From NCBI GenBank assembly GCA_964414835.1, contig CAYPWY010000006.1, forward strand, positions 34,875 to 98,874: DNA of 64,000 bases, read 5' to 3'. The translations under genes were made by a program, and so were the position numbers. The first letter of the stretch is position 1, and each line of letters opens with the position of its first letter. This document shows, piece after piece, positions 9,322 through 18,423 of the stretch. The notes beneath the pieces were generated by a model that had not been told where the DNA came from, made no database searches, and was given only the letters and a program-made list of their open reading frames with translations. This stretch comes from Eshraghiella sp964414835. Its GTDB lineage: Bacteria > Bacillota > Clostridia > Lachnospirales > Lachnospiraceae.

Positions 9322-10010
9322 TTCTTCTGTCCGTAGTAAGCGTTAGCTCCATGTTTACGATTATAATGCTTATCCAATAGGTACTGCGGTACCCGCGGTA
9401 CCTGTGGATTAAGTGTCATTGTGTGGTATGCCATCTCTGCCACATGTTCAAGAACGGTGGCATTATATACTGCATTGGCAGGGTCTTTGCCCCACGCAAA
9501 AGGTCCGTGATTGCGGACAAGTATACCCGGCGTTGCCATAACCTCCATTCCTTCTAAGGTTTCAACTATAACATCACCAGTATGCTTCTCATACTCATTC
9601 TCAACTTCTTCTTTGGTGAGAGACCTTGTGCATGGAATATCCCGGTAAAAATAATCCGCATGTGTGGTTCCGAATGCAGGAACCGCCATACCTGCCTGTG
9701 CAAAGGATACTGCCCAATGGGAATGTGTGTGTACTATTCCTCCCATTTCGGAGAATCTGTTATATAACACAAGATGGGTAGGTGTGTCAGAGGAAGGATT
9801 ATAATGCCCATCAACAATATTACCCTCCATATCAAGTACTACCATATCGGACGCTTTCATTCCGTCATAATCCACACCGCTGGGCTTAATTACAACTAAT
9901 CCTTTATCCCTGTCGATACCGCTTACATTGCCCCAGGTATATATTACAAGTCCCTGTCTTACCAGTTCAAGATTAGCATCAAGAACTTTTTCTTTTAACT
10001 CCTCAAGCAT
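9318..10010 (-). CDS. araD: L-ribulose-5-phosphate 4-epimerase
   Basis: A 230-residue class II aldolase-fold epimerase. It has the family start GNVSGID, the IKPSGVDY phosphate loop, the metal-binding HTHSHW at about residues 95-100, and LVRNHGPFAWG. It interconverts L-ribulose 5-phosphate and D-xylulose 5-phosphate, joining pentose catabolism to the pentose phosphate pathway. No araA or araB is nearby. It begins 18 bases after the TPR/AAA-like gene and is the last member of the long minus-strand array. Confidence 0.93.
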   Translation of the reverse strand: MLEELKEKVLDANLELVRQGLVIYTWGNVSGIDRDKGLVVIKPSGVDYDGMKASDMVVLDMEGNIVDGHYNPSSDTPTHLVLYNRFSEMGGIVHTHSHWAVSFAQAGMAVPAFGTTHADYFYRDIPCTRSLTKEEVENEYEKHTGDVIVETLEGMEVMATPGILVRNHGPFAWGKDPANAVYNATVLEHVAEMAYHTMTLNPQVPRVPQYLLDKHYNRKHGANAYYGQKN

Positions 10011-10028
10011 TGCCCCATCTCCTATATT

Positions 10029-13000
10029 TTATATAAAATCCTTTTCTTTAAGCTGGACACCGTTGCCCGACTTCTTTCCGTGGCGTCCTCGCCTTTTTTT
10101 CCTGCTGTGCTCAATGGCATTATCAACAATTTCTTTGGATTTGCTAAGCGCCGCCGCACCATCGCTGCTGTCAATCTCCCCTACAAGAAGGTAAAGCTTT
10201 AAAAGTGCTTTTTCGCCTATAATATATCCATTGGCTCTGGCATGTTCCTTTGCCGCAGTAACAAGCTCGTTGACGGAGTATCGGCGCACTTCTATTTTGT
10301 AACTAAACATTTCCGCAAGTTTTGGATTTTCTGCAAAAACACGATTAACTGCATAATCTTCCCCTGTGGCAATAACCAGCATTGAATCTGTATCAGAAGA
10401 CATAAGCTCCGAAAGCTCTTTTGCCGCCGCCTTGGTAAGTTGTCCGATATTTTCGATAATAAGCGTTGCACCTTTTATCTTGTCTGCCGATGCAAGTATG
10501 CCTTTATTGTTAATTACCGCAGCATTGGTTTTGGCTACCCTGAGTTTAGTGTTTTTGTCTTCTGAATGAATTGCCTTGAATAAATCTATGGCAAATTCCG
10601 TCTTGTTGGTTTTGGCTTTACCGATAACCACAATGTTGCCATGTGCAGATGTCCCGTCCGGTATCTCGCGCTTCTTTCTGTTAATGATTTCTGCCGCGTT
10701 TTCCTCAATCCTGTTTATGAATAAATATTTTTGAAGATATTTGCGCTCTGATGATTTAAGAACATAATCGTTTCCCTCATCTTCCGGCTTCTCCGAATAT
10801 TCCTGTTCACCATCGTTTTCATCATCAACAGCCTTCTCCGCAGTTTCTTCATTTCCTTTATCAGCAATATGATTTTCTCCGGCTGTTTCCCCATACGGCA
10901 TTTCTTCAGATGCTTCTCCATACATCGCTTCCCCGGACGTTTCTTCGTATGGTGCTTCTTCTGACAGCTCTTCGTCAGCATACTCTTCCTCTAATATTGC
11001 GGTAGGTGCTTCCTGACGTTCTTTTTCCTCTAATTCGGCAGCAACCTCTTCCATAAGCTGATTAGCAATTTCATTCATTGCTGCATCGACAAGTTCCTCT
11101 TCTGTAGGCTGCTGTGCTGCAGACTGTTCTTCTTCTGAAGCATCCTTTGCATCCGCTTCTGTCTGTTCTTCCGAAACATCCTTTGCATCTGCTTCTGTCT
11201 GTTCTTCCGAAACATCCTTTGCATCTGCTTCTGTCTGTTCTTCCGAAACATCCTTTGCATCTGCTTCCGTCTGCTCTTCTTCCGGAATATCCTGTTCATT
11301 TGTCTGTGTCTGAGTTTTATCAGCACATTCTGTATCACCAACAGCATCCAGCCATTGCATTAAATCAATTTGACCGTCTATGGGCTGTTCTGTATTATTT
11401 TGACCTGCCGATACTGCACTTTCCGCTGCCACAATGGCAGGTGCAGACAAATACGGCGTTTCTGTCAAAGTATGCCCTTCCGGCACATTTTTATCCGTCA
11501 GATTTTCATCTGATTCGGCTTCTGTTTCTTCGGACGGTTCTTCCGGGATTTCTTCTGATTCGGCTTCTGTTTCCTCGGACGGTTCTTCTGTAATCTCTTC
11601 TTCTGATTCGGCTTCTGTTTCCTCGGACGGTTCTTCTGTAATCTCTTCTTCTGATTCGGCTTCTGTTTCTTCGGTCAGCTCTTCCGGGACTTCCTCATAA
11701 GCTTTTTCAAACAACATATCCTCGTCCTGAATTGTCAGCTCATCTTCGCCGCCATTTACAGCCTCCGCTGCATTGTCTTCTGCATTGTCTTCTGCATGGA
11801 CATGTTCTTCATCAGCATGAGTCCCAATGATAGTTTCTATGTCTTCTATGATAAACTGAGGCTCTGTATCTGCCTCTGCCTCAATAACGGATTCCTCTAC
11901 AATATATTTAGGCAAAGCTCCGGGAACCACAGGTGCCGCTGCCTCCTTAGCCGATGGTATCTCCTGCTCTTCCTCAACCATTACGCTTTTATATCTTTTC
12001 CAATGATGTGTATTAATACGTATTTCTTTGGTAGGCTCATCCACTTCATCACAGGCATCCTCTTTATGCTCCATTTCACGATAAAGCTCTTCTGTGGTAG
12101 CCTGCTCGCTGTCCAACGCCTCTATTTGAGCCATGACAAATTCCTGAGCAAGCTGCTGTTCTTCAGACAGCTCCGGCTGCGGCTCCTCAGCATTTTCCCA
12201 CTGCGGCTCTGCAAACTGCTCCGCTAAACCATCCTCTTCAGTTGCTGCCTCTTCTTGAATACTATCTGAAAGCCCGCCTGCTTCTTCCATATTTTCGGCA
12301 AATCCGTCACCTGCTCCAACATGGTCCAATCGTTCTTCTTCTATTTTATCCCCGTCAGGCTCCTGACCGTTAATTCCGGCAAGAATCAACGCCATGCTTT
12401 TTGCCAGTTCTGCCTGCACATTCTGTGTGTCATATATTGAATAATCTTTCTCAGGTACTCTATATTCCTCAACCGGTTCAGGCTGTGTCTCAACTGCCGC
12501 CAAAGTTTCTTTATTCTCCGGTTGGCTGTACTGCTCACTGTACGCTTCATCGTCAGGCTCATTGTCATACTCAGGCATCAGGGAACTGTATTCCATTCCT
12601 GCCGCCCTGTATTCCTCCATCATCTCAAGCTTAGCTTTCTGGGATTTGGTAAGACTGGCATATTTTGCTTTAAGACGCAATGCCTTCTCAACATACTCGC
12701 CTTCATTGAACCAAAGAATCAGGTCATCGCATTCTCTTATACATTCCTCAATACGGCCTGCTTCCGCATAAAGGCTTGCCAGCTCATACTCATACTGCTC
12801 GTCCAATTCACTCTGCTTGTATTCCTCCAGTATCTGTATAAGTCTTTCCGTAGGAGCTTTGCGCGCCTTGTTAAGCATATACAAAAGTACATACCGCTCC
12901 ATATCATGAGGTGCCGCCTCAATGAACTCATTATATAAATCATCTGCCTCGTCCAAATCATTAATAAGTATTGAAAGCTCCGCAAGCTTATAAATCAGCC

Positions 13001-13223
13001 TTTTGCCGCCTAAATTCCTGTTATAAGCATAAACGCAAATATTGCGCGCATCCTTAAGCCTGCCTGCTTTCTCATAGACATCTTCTGCCACCGCAAGCTC
13101 AGACCATTTCTTAACCTTGCGCCAATCTATACTGTCAGTGACTTTGGATGCCCCTGCATAGTCGCCCTTGTCACGCAGTTTATTAATTTGTTCAAGTTTG
13201 ATTCCAAGTTCTACTCGATCCAA
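10029..13223 (-). CDS. TPR protein with acidic repeat linker and degenerate CbxX-like AAA+ domain
   Basis: A 1064-residue protein in three parts. Residues 1-210 are helical repeats of TPR kind (KAGRLKDARNICVYAYNRN, ADDLYNEFIEAAPHDMERY). Residues 220-830 are a very acidic, low-complexity linker with two tandem repeats. Residues 830-1064 resemble the CbxX/CfxQ AAA+ fold: a Walker A-like GKAKTNKTEF at 868, a Walker B-like ATLIIEN near 919, MLVIATGEDYAVNRVFAENPKLAEMF, then YSVNEL. Key positions are altered (Asn for the last Walker A Gly, Glu-Asn for Asp-Glu), so ATP hydrolysis is doubtful. The C-terminus is basic (RKKRRGRHGKK). It follows jetC by 78 bases and stands where a jetD gene would be expected. 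Function unknown. Confidence 0.8.
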   Translation of the reverse strand: MDRVELGIKLEQINKLRDKGDYAGASKVTDSIDWRKVKKWSELAVAEDVYEKAGRLKDARNICVYAYNRNLGGKRLIYKLAELSILINDLDEADDLYNEFIEAAPHDMERYVLLYMLNKARKAPTERLIQILEEYKQSELDEQYEYELASLYAEAGRIEECIRECDDLILWFNEGEYVEKALRLKAKYASLTKSQKAKLEMMEEYRAAGMEYSSLMPEYDNEPDDEAYSEQYSQPENKETLAAVETQPEPVEEYRVPEKDYSIYDTQNVQAELAKSMALILAGINGQEPDGDKIEEERLDHVGAGDGFAENMEEAGGLSDSIQEEAATEEDGLAEQFAEPQWENAEEPQPELSEEQQLAQEFVMAQIEALDSEQATTEELYREMEHKEDACDEVDEPTKEIRINTHHWKRYKSVMVEEEQEIPSAKEAAAPVVPGALPKYIVEESVIEAEADTEPQFIIEDIETIIGTHADEEHVHAEDNAEDNAAEAVNGGEDELTIQDEDMLFEKAYEEVPEELTEETEAESEEEITEEPSEETEAESEEEITEEPSEETEAESEEIPEEPSEETEAESDENLTDKNVPEGHTLTETPYLSAPAIVAAESAVSAGQNNTEQPIDGQIDLMQWLDAVGDTECADKTQTQTNEQDIPEEEQTEADAKDVSEEQTEADAKDVSEEQTEADAKDVSEEQTEADAKDASEEEQSAAQQPTEEELVDAAMNEIANQLMEEVAAELEEKERQEAPTAILEEEYADEELSEEAPYEETSGEAMYGEASEEMPYGETAGENHIADKGNEETAEKAVDDENDGEQEYSEKPEDEGNDYVLKSSERKYLQKYLFINRIEENAAEIINRKKREIPDGTSAHGNIVVIGKAKTNKTEFAIDLFKAIHSEDKNTKLRVAKTNAAVINNKGILASADKIKGATLIIENIGQLTKAAAKELSELMSSDTDSMLVIATGEDYAVNRVFAENPKLAEMFSYKIEVRRYSVNELVTAAKEHARANGYIIGEKALLKLYLLVGEIDSSDGAAALSKSKEIVDNAIEHSRKKRRGRHGKKSGNGVQLKEKDFI
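11141..11284 (-). repeat. Four tandem 36-bp coding repeats
   Basis: Units begin at 11141, 11177, 11213 and 11249 and encode a 12-residue period (SEEQTEADAKDV) inside the acidic linker of the TPR/AAA-like protein. The units are nearly identical at DNA level, which points to recent slippage or unequal crossing-over. The repeat length keeps the reading frame. Confidence 0.9.
11510..11690 (-). repeat. Four tandem 45-48 bp coding repeats
   Basis: The landmark tgattcgg recurs at 11511, 11556, 11604 and 11652, spacing 45, 48 and 48 bases. The units encode a 15-16 residue period (EEITEEPSEETEAESE) in the same acidic linker. Length differences are multiples of three, so copy changes would only stretch or shorten the linker. 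Confidence 0.9.
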
Positions 13224-13301
13224 TCCAATTACCTCTCATTCTTTCTAATGGAGATTCCGTTTGATAATTAATTGTAACACAGCTATATACCAATGTCAAA
13301 A

Positions 13302-16300
13302 CTAGATAAAGTCAAATGTTGCCTGTTCATAATCAAGCTGTGAGTAATCCATTTCGTCTGCCTGCACCTGACTTCGGTAATCCACCACAACAGTCTGCTG
13401 TCTTCCTGACACCATTTTTTGTCCAAGAACATAATTGACATCAAACATCTTGGTGATGGCGGGAGTTGCTCCTCTTGCCGGAACAATAAGCTGTACATGG
13501 TTTGTTTTCAGCATTTTAAAAATAGGTTCCCATATATATACATCCTTGGCAGCGCCAAACGGGTTATCAATAAATATTGTTTTACCTGTAACATCAATGT
13601 CTTTGCCAATGGCGTTAATGCCGGATATATAATTGATTATTGCAATCAAAAACTGTATGTAAATACCCTGCGACTGACCTGTACTGCCCACTGCCTCTTC
13701 ATATTTCAGGTACCGGCTCTGGTCTTTGATATGCTCCCTCTTGTACAGACACAGCTTTATTCTGTTCATGTCGGTTACTATTACGGAAAAAAGTTTTTTC
13801 CACGACAGACGGCCTTTTATATATTTAAGCTTTTCCTCCGGAGTGAAAAATGTTTCCGCCGCCGATACGGTTTCGTTAATATATGCAGCCATCCTGTCCT
13901 TGTACATTTCCTCTTTGATGTAAGGTATGGCAAGCGTTATTATCGGAATAATTTCATCATCAAGAGTTATTCGGGACTGCTTCGGAAGTCTGTCCAGTTC
14001 GGTTTTGATGTTGCTGCATATCTGTATACAACGGTTCTCAAAGCTGTCCTTAATGCGCTCCATATCACTCATGGTTTTTTCTATTCTGTCACGCTCAAGG
14101 GCGATGCATCGGTTAGTCTCAGCCAATCCATTAGCTATGGTTTCAATATCCCCATTATCAGCAGGCAGCTTAAGACTTGTTCTTATCTCCTGTGCCAGCT
14201 CATATGCATGGCAGCCGTCAAGACTGTCAATAAGCTTTTGTCTGCTGTTGTAGAAGTCCGTTTTCAGTTTCTCTTCTGACCTGAGTATACGGTTATAATT
14301 TTTCTGAAGGTCTTCGTAAGCCTCAAAATTAATCACCATTCCTTTTATATCTTTCACCGGAGTTCTGTTGTCAAGTCCGGCATTTCTGATAATGCGCTCC
14401 AAGTCCTTTTCCATAACCAGCGCATCTTTATTGTCATTTTCAAGTGCCTTAATGTCAGCCTTCACCTGATTGATACGAGATTTAATGTCGGACATTTTAT
14501 GACGGTACATAACTATGGAATTCTGCGGATTGTCAAAATTCATTCTCTCAAATTCACCGTACTTTTCCTCATATCCCCGTCTTGCATGCTCAAGGCTTCC
14601 CTCAATCCTGTTTTTCTGGGCATTCTGTGCCTCAACAGTTCCGTCAAGCTCACCTATGGCTTTGTCCTTTGCCGATATCTGACTTTTAAGCTCCATAAGT
14701 ACGGACATGTCTGTTGCTGTAAGTTCACCATTGCTGTAAAGTCTGTCAGCCTCATCCATATCCATGCCATTATACTTTATGTTCTGAACACATTTATTCA
14801 TAGCGGACTGATAATTTGCCATAAGTCTTGTTTTATCGGCTATGTCACCTGCCTGTTTTACGGCAAGCTGCTCAAGCGCTCCGAATCTGGCATCAACTTC
14901 ATTTTCATCCATATTTTCAGCATTATCAACAGAAAATTCTTCCGAATAATACTGCCTGTAACGCTGGTCAAAATCCTCGTTAACTGCCAAAAGCTCTGCC
15001 TTGGCATTATTCTTGCGGCTCTCAGCCTCCTGAAGCTTCCGTTCTTTGATGTCAAGCTGTTCTTCTGCCTTAGCATACCGTACATTAAGGGCAGCAAGCT
15101 CTGCTTGTGACTGTTTTTTCCTTGTTTTTAAGTCAGAGAAGCTTTGATTAAGCGACGCGGCTTTATCAAGCAGCATAACATTTTCGGCAAATTCCGTGTT
15201 CAAAGCCTGCTCCTTCATAAGAGACTGCTGCTCTGCGTTTGTCTGTGTATCAATATTTTCCTTTGACTGCCTTAATGCTTCCACAAGGCTTTCAAGCCGG
15301 GCAATTTCTTTTTCCATAGCGTCAAGCTCAGACTTGACCGTATCCATATCATCACCCTGCTGTGCTGCTTTTACATAAGCAATATCATCCCAGATAACCT
15401 TACTTCTGTCCTGTAATTTGTCGAGCTGCTCTGCAAGACGATGCTTTTCTTCCGCAAGCTTGTCAAGCTCCGTTGCAAGCGCACTGTCGTTCCATAGAAA
15501 ATCCATATTTTTATATGCGGGAATCCACTGCCCCGCAGCTATATCTCTTGTTCCCCGGCGGACAATCGGTATAATATGGCTGCCTGTATTCATAGTTGTA
15601 ATTACTTTATCCGATGCAATTTCATCATAACATTCACCGGCAAAAATGACATATGAAATAAATGGAAAATCCCTGACTGTCTGTAATGCTTCTTTTTCGT
15701 CCATTGCCTCAAGCAGTTCTTTGCCGGATTGCACGTCATCGCCGTATCTTCCTTTTAAATATTCCGTAAGCACCGCAAAATGGCTGTCATATTCCGGCAG
15801 CCTGCGGGCCCTGATGCTGTTTTCATATGCTTCCAATTCCCCAAGCTTCTTTTGAACCGTAAGCTTTTGTGATGTTACGCCTGCAAAAACCTGCTCCATG
15901 GTTTCCAAAAGTCCGGATTTCGGACAATTATAGACCTTTGCCATTACAGAAAATTTATTTTCCGTTTCCTGACACTTAGAAAGCCTTGCATATCCTTTAG
16001 TCCTTTGCGCATACATACTCTCCAATGAACTATTGGCTTCAATAATTTCCCTATCCGCATTCTGCATTGAGATTTTATTAGCTGCAATGCTTTTCTCAAG
16101 CATGGCTATATTTTCCCTGCAGGAAGAAAGTCTGTCCTTTTGCTCCCAAACAGCATCTGCTATATTATCTGGCACCAAAATTCCGCACTGACTAAGGAGC
16201 TTTGACAATTCTTCTTCCATCTGTGCGGCATTTCTTTCCAGTTCCCCGCATATGCCTTTAACGCTGTTAATGTCTGCAAAAAGCTCTTTTTCCTCAGTCC

Positions 16301-17693
16301 TTGATGCTTCCAAAGCATAAAGACTGTTTTTCTCGTCATTTTCTGCTTTTTCTATTCTTTCCGCAAGTACAGCTTTCTTTTTCTCCACATAGCTGTGTTT
16401 CATGGCGGCAAGCCTTTTAAGCTGGGATAAGATTTCATCCTTACCCATATCCTTGCTGTCCATAAATTCACGAAGCTTATCATACTCTGCTTTATTGGAA
16501 AGATAATCCCTGTATTCAACCGCTATCTCATTAAGACGCAGCCTGTCGGCAAGGTCTTTTCTTGTCCTTTTCAATGCATCCTGCCTTGACAGAGTATCAT
16601 CTGTCAGGCTTTTAAGCTCATCAAGCTGCACGTATTCAACCTCAATTTCAGCCAGTGCCGCTTTTTTGTCCTGTTGGATATAATCTGTTTCCAGCTGCCT
16701 GTTTTCTTCTTCCAGAGCCTCAATTTCTGTTTTTTTATCTGCAAGGGCATTGCGGCACACAAAAAGACACTCAACAAGCTTCTCTGCCGCACATTCCTTT
16801 TCGTTATACACATCCTTAAATTTATCAAGCTCCCCCGCAAAATCGCTTAGAAGCTCAATCTGCTTATCATAATTGTCAATTTCACCCCTGCGCTTTGAAA
16901 GCTCAATCAGCTTGTCCTTAATGTCAAGAAGCGTCTGTGCCATCTCATCATCATCAGTTCCGTCCCTGCGAATACGGTTATTATAGGATTTCTCAATAAT
17001 TTCCTCAATCAGCAGGTCCTCCACTACCTTCCTCGTGGTCTTATAGCTGTTTTCAAAATAGGTACGCACATGTCCTTCGGTTTTGTTTATTCCTCGTATA
17101 ATCTCCCACTGGCTTTCAAACAGCCCGTAACCGCTTATAAAATTCTGGTAATCTCCTTTGCGCTCGAATATATGCACTTCAACACCAAAATCTTTTTTCT
17201 CCAAATCCCTGAGATATGCTTTAAGACCGTTATATGTAATCCTTTCACTGCCCGTACTCAGAGGAAGGTTCTTAATATCGTTATCTCCGAACTCCTTGTA
17301 AAAAATGCAATAATTAAAATATTCTATGCTGGCGGTATCCTTCGGCACACCTTCTTCTCCGTTATCCCGTCCCTTTCTGGCACAAAATCCCGTGGTCATA
17401 TATCTGTACCCGTCGCGTATGTCACAGGTATCAAGCTTCCACTCAATCAGTGAATGAATTGTTGTATTCACTCCCGCCGTCCTGAAAAGCTTCTCCACCG
17501 GCTGCTTATCATCAAGAGTACAGTTCGGTATCAAATTCTGCAAAAGAAGCAGCATGAGCACACTTTTGCCGCCTCCGTTGGCCAAGTCATAGATGGAATT
17601 ACGGCATGAAAAGCGCATCACAAAATCATCATAGACCTGTGTGCCGAAATTATATTTTACATTATTGACTCTGATTCTGTTAATCTGCGGCAT
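13302..17693 (-). CDS. jetC: SMC/MukB-like ATPase subunit, Wadjet JetC type
   Basis: A 1463-residue SMC-like protein: N-terminal ATPase half with Walker A at residues 37-45 (LANGGGKSV, Lys43), two long coiled coils (about 280-640 and 800-1150) around a central globular hinge, and a C-terminal half with a signature-like STGQSQG (about 1332) and a Walker B TIFIDNPFG near 1376. Asn stands where the catalytic Glu of SMC Walker B normally is. Family knowledge: JetC/MukB dimerise and extrude DNA loops with kleisin and KITE partners. The start overlaps the end of the jetB-like gene by 14 bases, which supports tight coupling. Confidence 0.85.
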   Translation of the reverse strand: MPQINRIRVNNVKYNFGTQVYDDFVMRFSCRNSIYDLANGGGKSVLMLLLLQNLIPNCTLDDKQPVEKLFRTAGVNTTIHSLIEWKLDTCDIRDGYRYMTTGFCARKGRDNGEEGVPKDTASIEYFNYCIFYKEFGDNDIKNLPLSTGSERITYNGLKAYLRDLEKKDFGVEVHIFERKGDYQNFISGYGLFESQWEIIRGINKTEGHVRTYFENSYKTTRKVVEDLLIEEIIEKSYNNRIRRDGTDDDEMAQTLLDIKDKLIELSKRRGEIDNYDKQIELLSDFAGELDKFKDVYNEKECAAEKLVECLFVCRNALADKKTEIEALEEENRQLETDYIQQDKKAALAEIEVEYVQLDELKSLTDDTLSRQDALKRTRKDLADRLRLNEIAVEYRDYLSNKAEYDKLREFMDSKDMGKDEILSQLKRLAAMKHSYVEKKKAVLAERIEKAENDEKNSLYALEASRTEEKELFADINSVKGICGELERNAAQMEEELSKLLSQCGILVPDNIADAVWEQKDRLSSCRENIAMLEKSIAANKISMQNADREIIEANSSLESMYAQRTKGYARLSKCQETENKFSVMAKVYNCPKSGLLETMEQVFAGVTSQKLTVQKKLGELEAYENSIRARRLPEYDSHFAVLTEYLKGRYGDDVQSGKELLEAMDEKEALQTVRDFPFISYVIFAGECYDEIASDKVITTMNTGSHIIPIVRRGTRDIAAGQWIPAYKNMDFLWNDSALATELDKLAEEKHRLAEQLDKLQDRSKVIWDDIAYVKAAQQGDDMDTVKSELDAMEKEIARLESLVEALRQSKENIDTQTNAEQQSLMKEQALNTEFAENVMLLDKAASLNQSFSDLKTRKKQSQAELAALNVRYAKAEEQLDIKERKLQEAESRKNNAKAELLAVNEDFDQRYRQYYSEEFSVDNAENMDENEVDARFGALEQLAVKQAGDIADKTRLMANYQSAMNKCVQNIKYNGMDMDEADRLYSNGELTATDMSVLMELKSQISAKDKAIGELDGTVEAQNAQKNRIEGSLEHARRGYEEKYGEFERMNFDNPQNSIVMYRHKMSDIKSRINQVKADIKALENDNKDALVMEKDLERIIRNAGLDNRTPVKDIKGMVINFEAYEDLQKNYNRILRSEEKLKTDFYNSRQKLIDSLDGCHAYELAQEIRTSLKLPADNGDIETIANGLAETNRCIALERDRIEKTMSDMERIKDSFENRCIQICSNIKTELDRLPKQSRITLDDEIIPIITLAIPYIKEEMYKDRMAAYINETVSAAETFFTPEEKLKYIKGRLSWKKLFSVIVTDMNRIKLCLYKREHIKDQSRYLKYEEAVGSTGQSQGIYIQFLIAIINYISGINAIGKDIDVTGKTIFIDNPFGAAKDVYIWEPIFKMLKTNHVQLIVPARGATPAITKMFDVNYVLGQKMVSGRQQTVVVDYRSQVQADEMDYSQLDYEQATFDFI

Positions 17694-18414
17694 TGCTTTC
17701 CTCCTGCTTGTTTTCCTTACTGTTTATTATCTCGTAAATTCTTCCCCTGTTGTCTTCAAAATAATTCTCTGCAATGGCTTTAAATCTGTCGGTAGGATAA
17801 TATCGTTCCGATGCCTCCGTAAAAAGATTCTGCGATACCAGAAAATTGAATGTCAGTTTTACAAATCCCATACGTGAGTTTCTTGCAGCCCTCTGTCCGT
17901 TTTTGTCCTCAACGCTGACATCGGGAAGCTCATCCCACAAAAGTGCTATTGCCTTGAAGGAATCCGCCTCCGCTTCTTCCATGACAATTCCTTTGGTGTG
18001 GTCAATCATTCCGTTAAGGGAAGCATTAACCGATTTTATAACATCTTCCACTCTAAGGTATTCCAGATACGTACTTCCGGCTGAGTCCTTATAAAATTCG
18101 GTAATCATATTATATATGATAAAATATGACAAAAACAGTTCCTTGTTAAGCCGCAGTCCCATTATACGCTTCAGTTCCTCATTGGAAAATCCAAATACAC
18201 GGTTGCTGCTTCCTGCACTTATGAAAAGCGCATCATTGTATTCATAAAGGTTTATGTCCAGCCTCTTAAAGACCTGCATAACACCATCATAGACTTCACT
18301 GTTATGGCTGTATTCCTCATAAAGCATTGCATTGCTTCCCTTTGCTCCTACGCTTTCGCCCATAAAAAGTGCCGATACAATATCAAGCGCTTTTTCCAGA
18401 TTTCTGTTTTCCAT
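17680..18414 (-). CDS. jetB: DUF6063 protein, JetB/MukE-like KITE subunit
   Basis: A 244-residue protein with two predicted winged-helix-like halves (residues 1-100 and 140-225), matching what I recall of DUF6063. Its position between a JetA-type and a JetC-type gene is the main ground for the KITE assignment. The ATG at 18414 has GAGG seven bases upstream, and this site overlaps the stop of the jetA-like gene. The end overlaps the jetC-like start by 14 bases. It would bridge the kleisin and the SMC heads. Confidence 0.75.
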   Translation of the reverse strand: MENRNLEKALDIVSALFMGESVGAKGSNAMLYEEYSHNSEVYDGVMQVFKRLDINLYEYNDALFISAGSSNRVFGFSNEELKRIMGLRLNKELFLSYFIIYNMITEFYKDSAGSTYLEYLRVEDVIKSVNASLNGMIDHTKGIVMEEAEADSFKAIALLWDELPDVSVEDKNGQRAARNSRMGFVKLTFNFLVSQNLFTEASERYYPTDRFKAIAENYFEDNRGRIYEIINSKENKQEESNAAD

Positions 18415-18423
18415 ATTGATACC

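Noticed and set aside
11141..11690. Short regular repeats resembling a CRISPR array
   Set aside because: They are direct head-to-tail coding repeats without spacers, in frame within an acidic protein.
13419..14279. 286-codon open frame on the plus strand
   Set aside because: Antisense to the SMC gene; Cys- and Tyr-rich composition, no family likeness.
14499..15110. 203-codon open frame on the plus strand
   Set aside because: Antisense to the SMC coiled coil; the hydrophobic look comes from reversed Glu/Lys/Leu codons.
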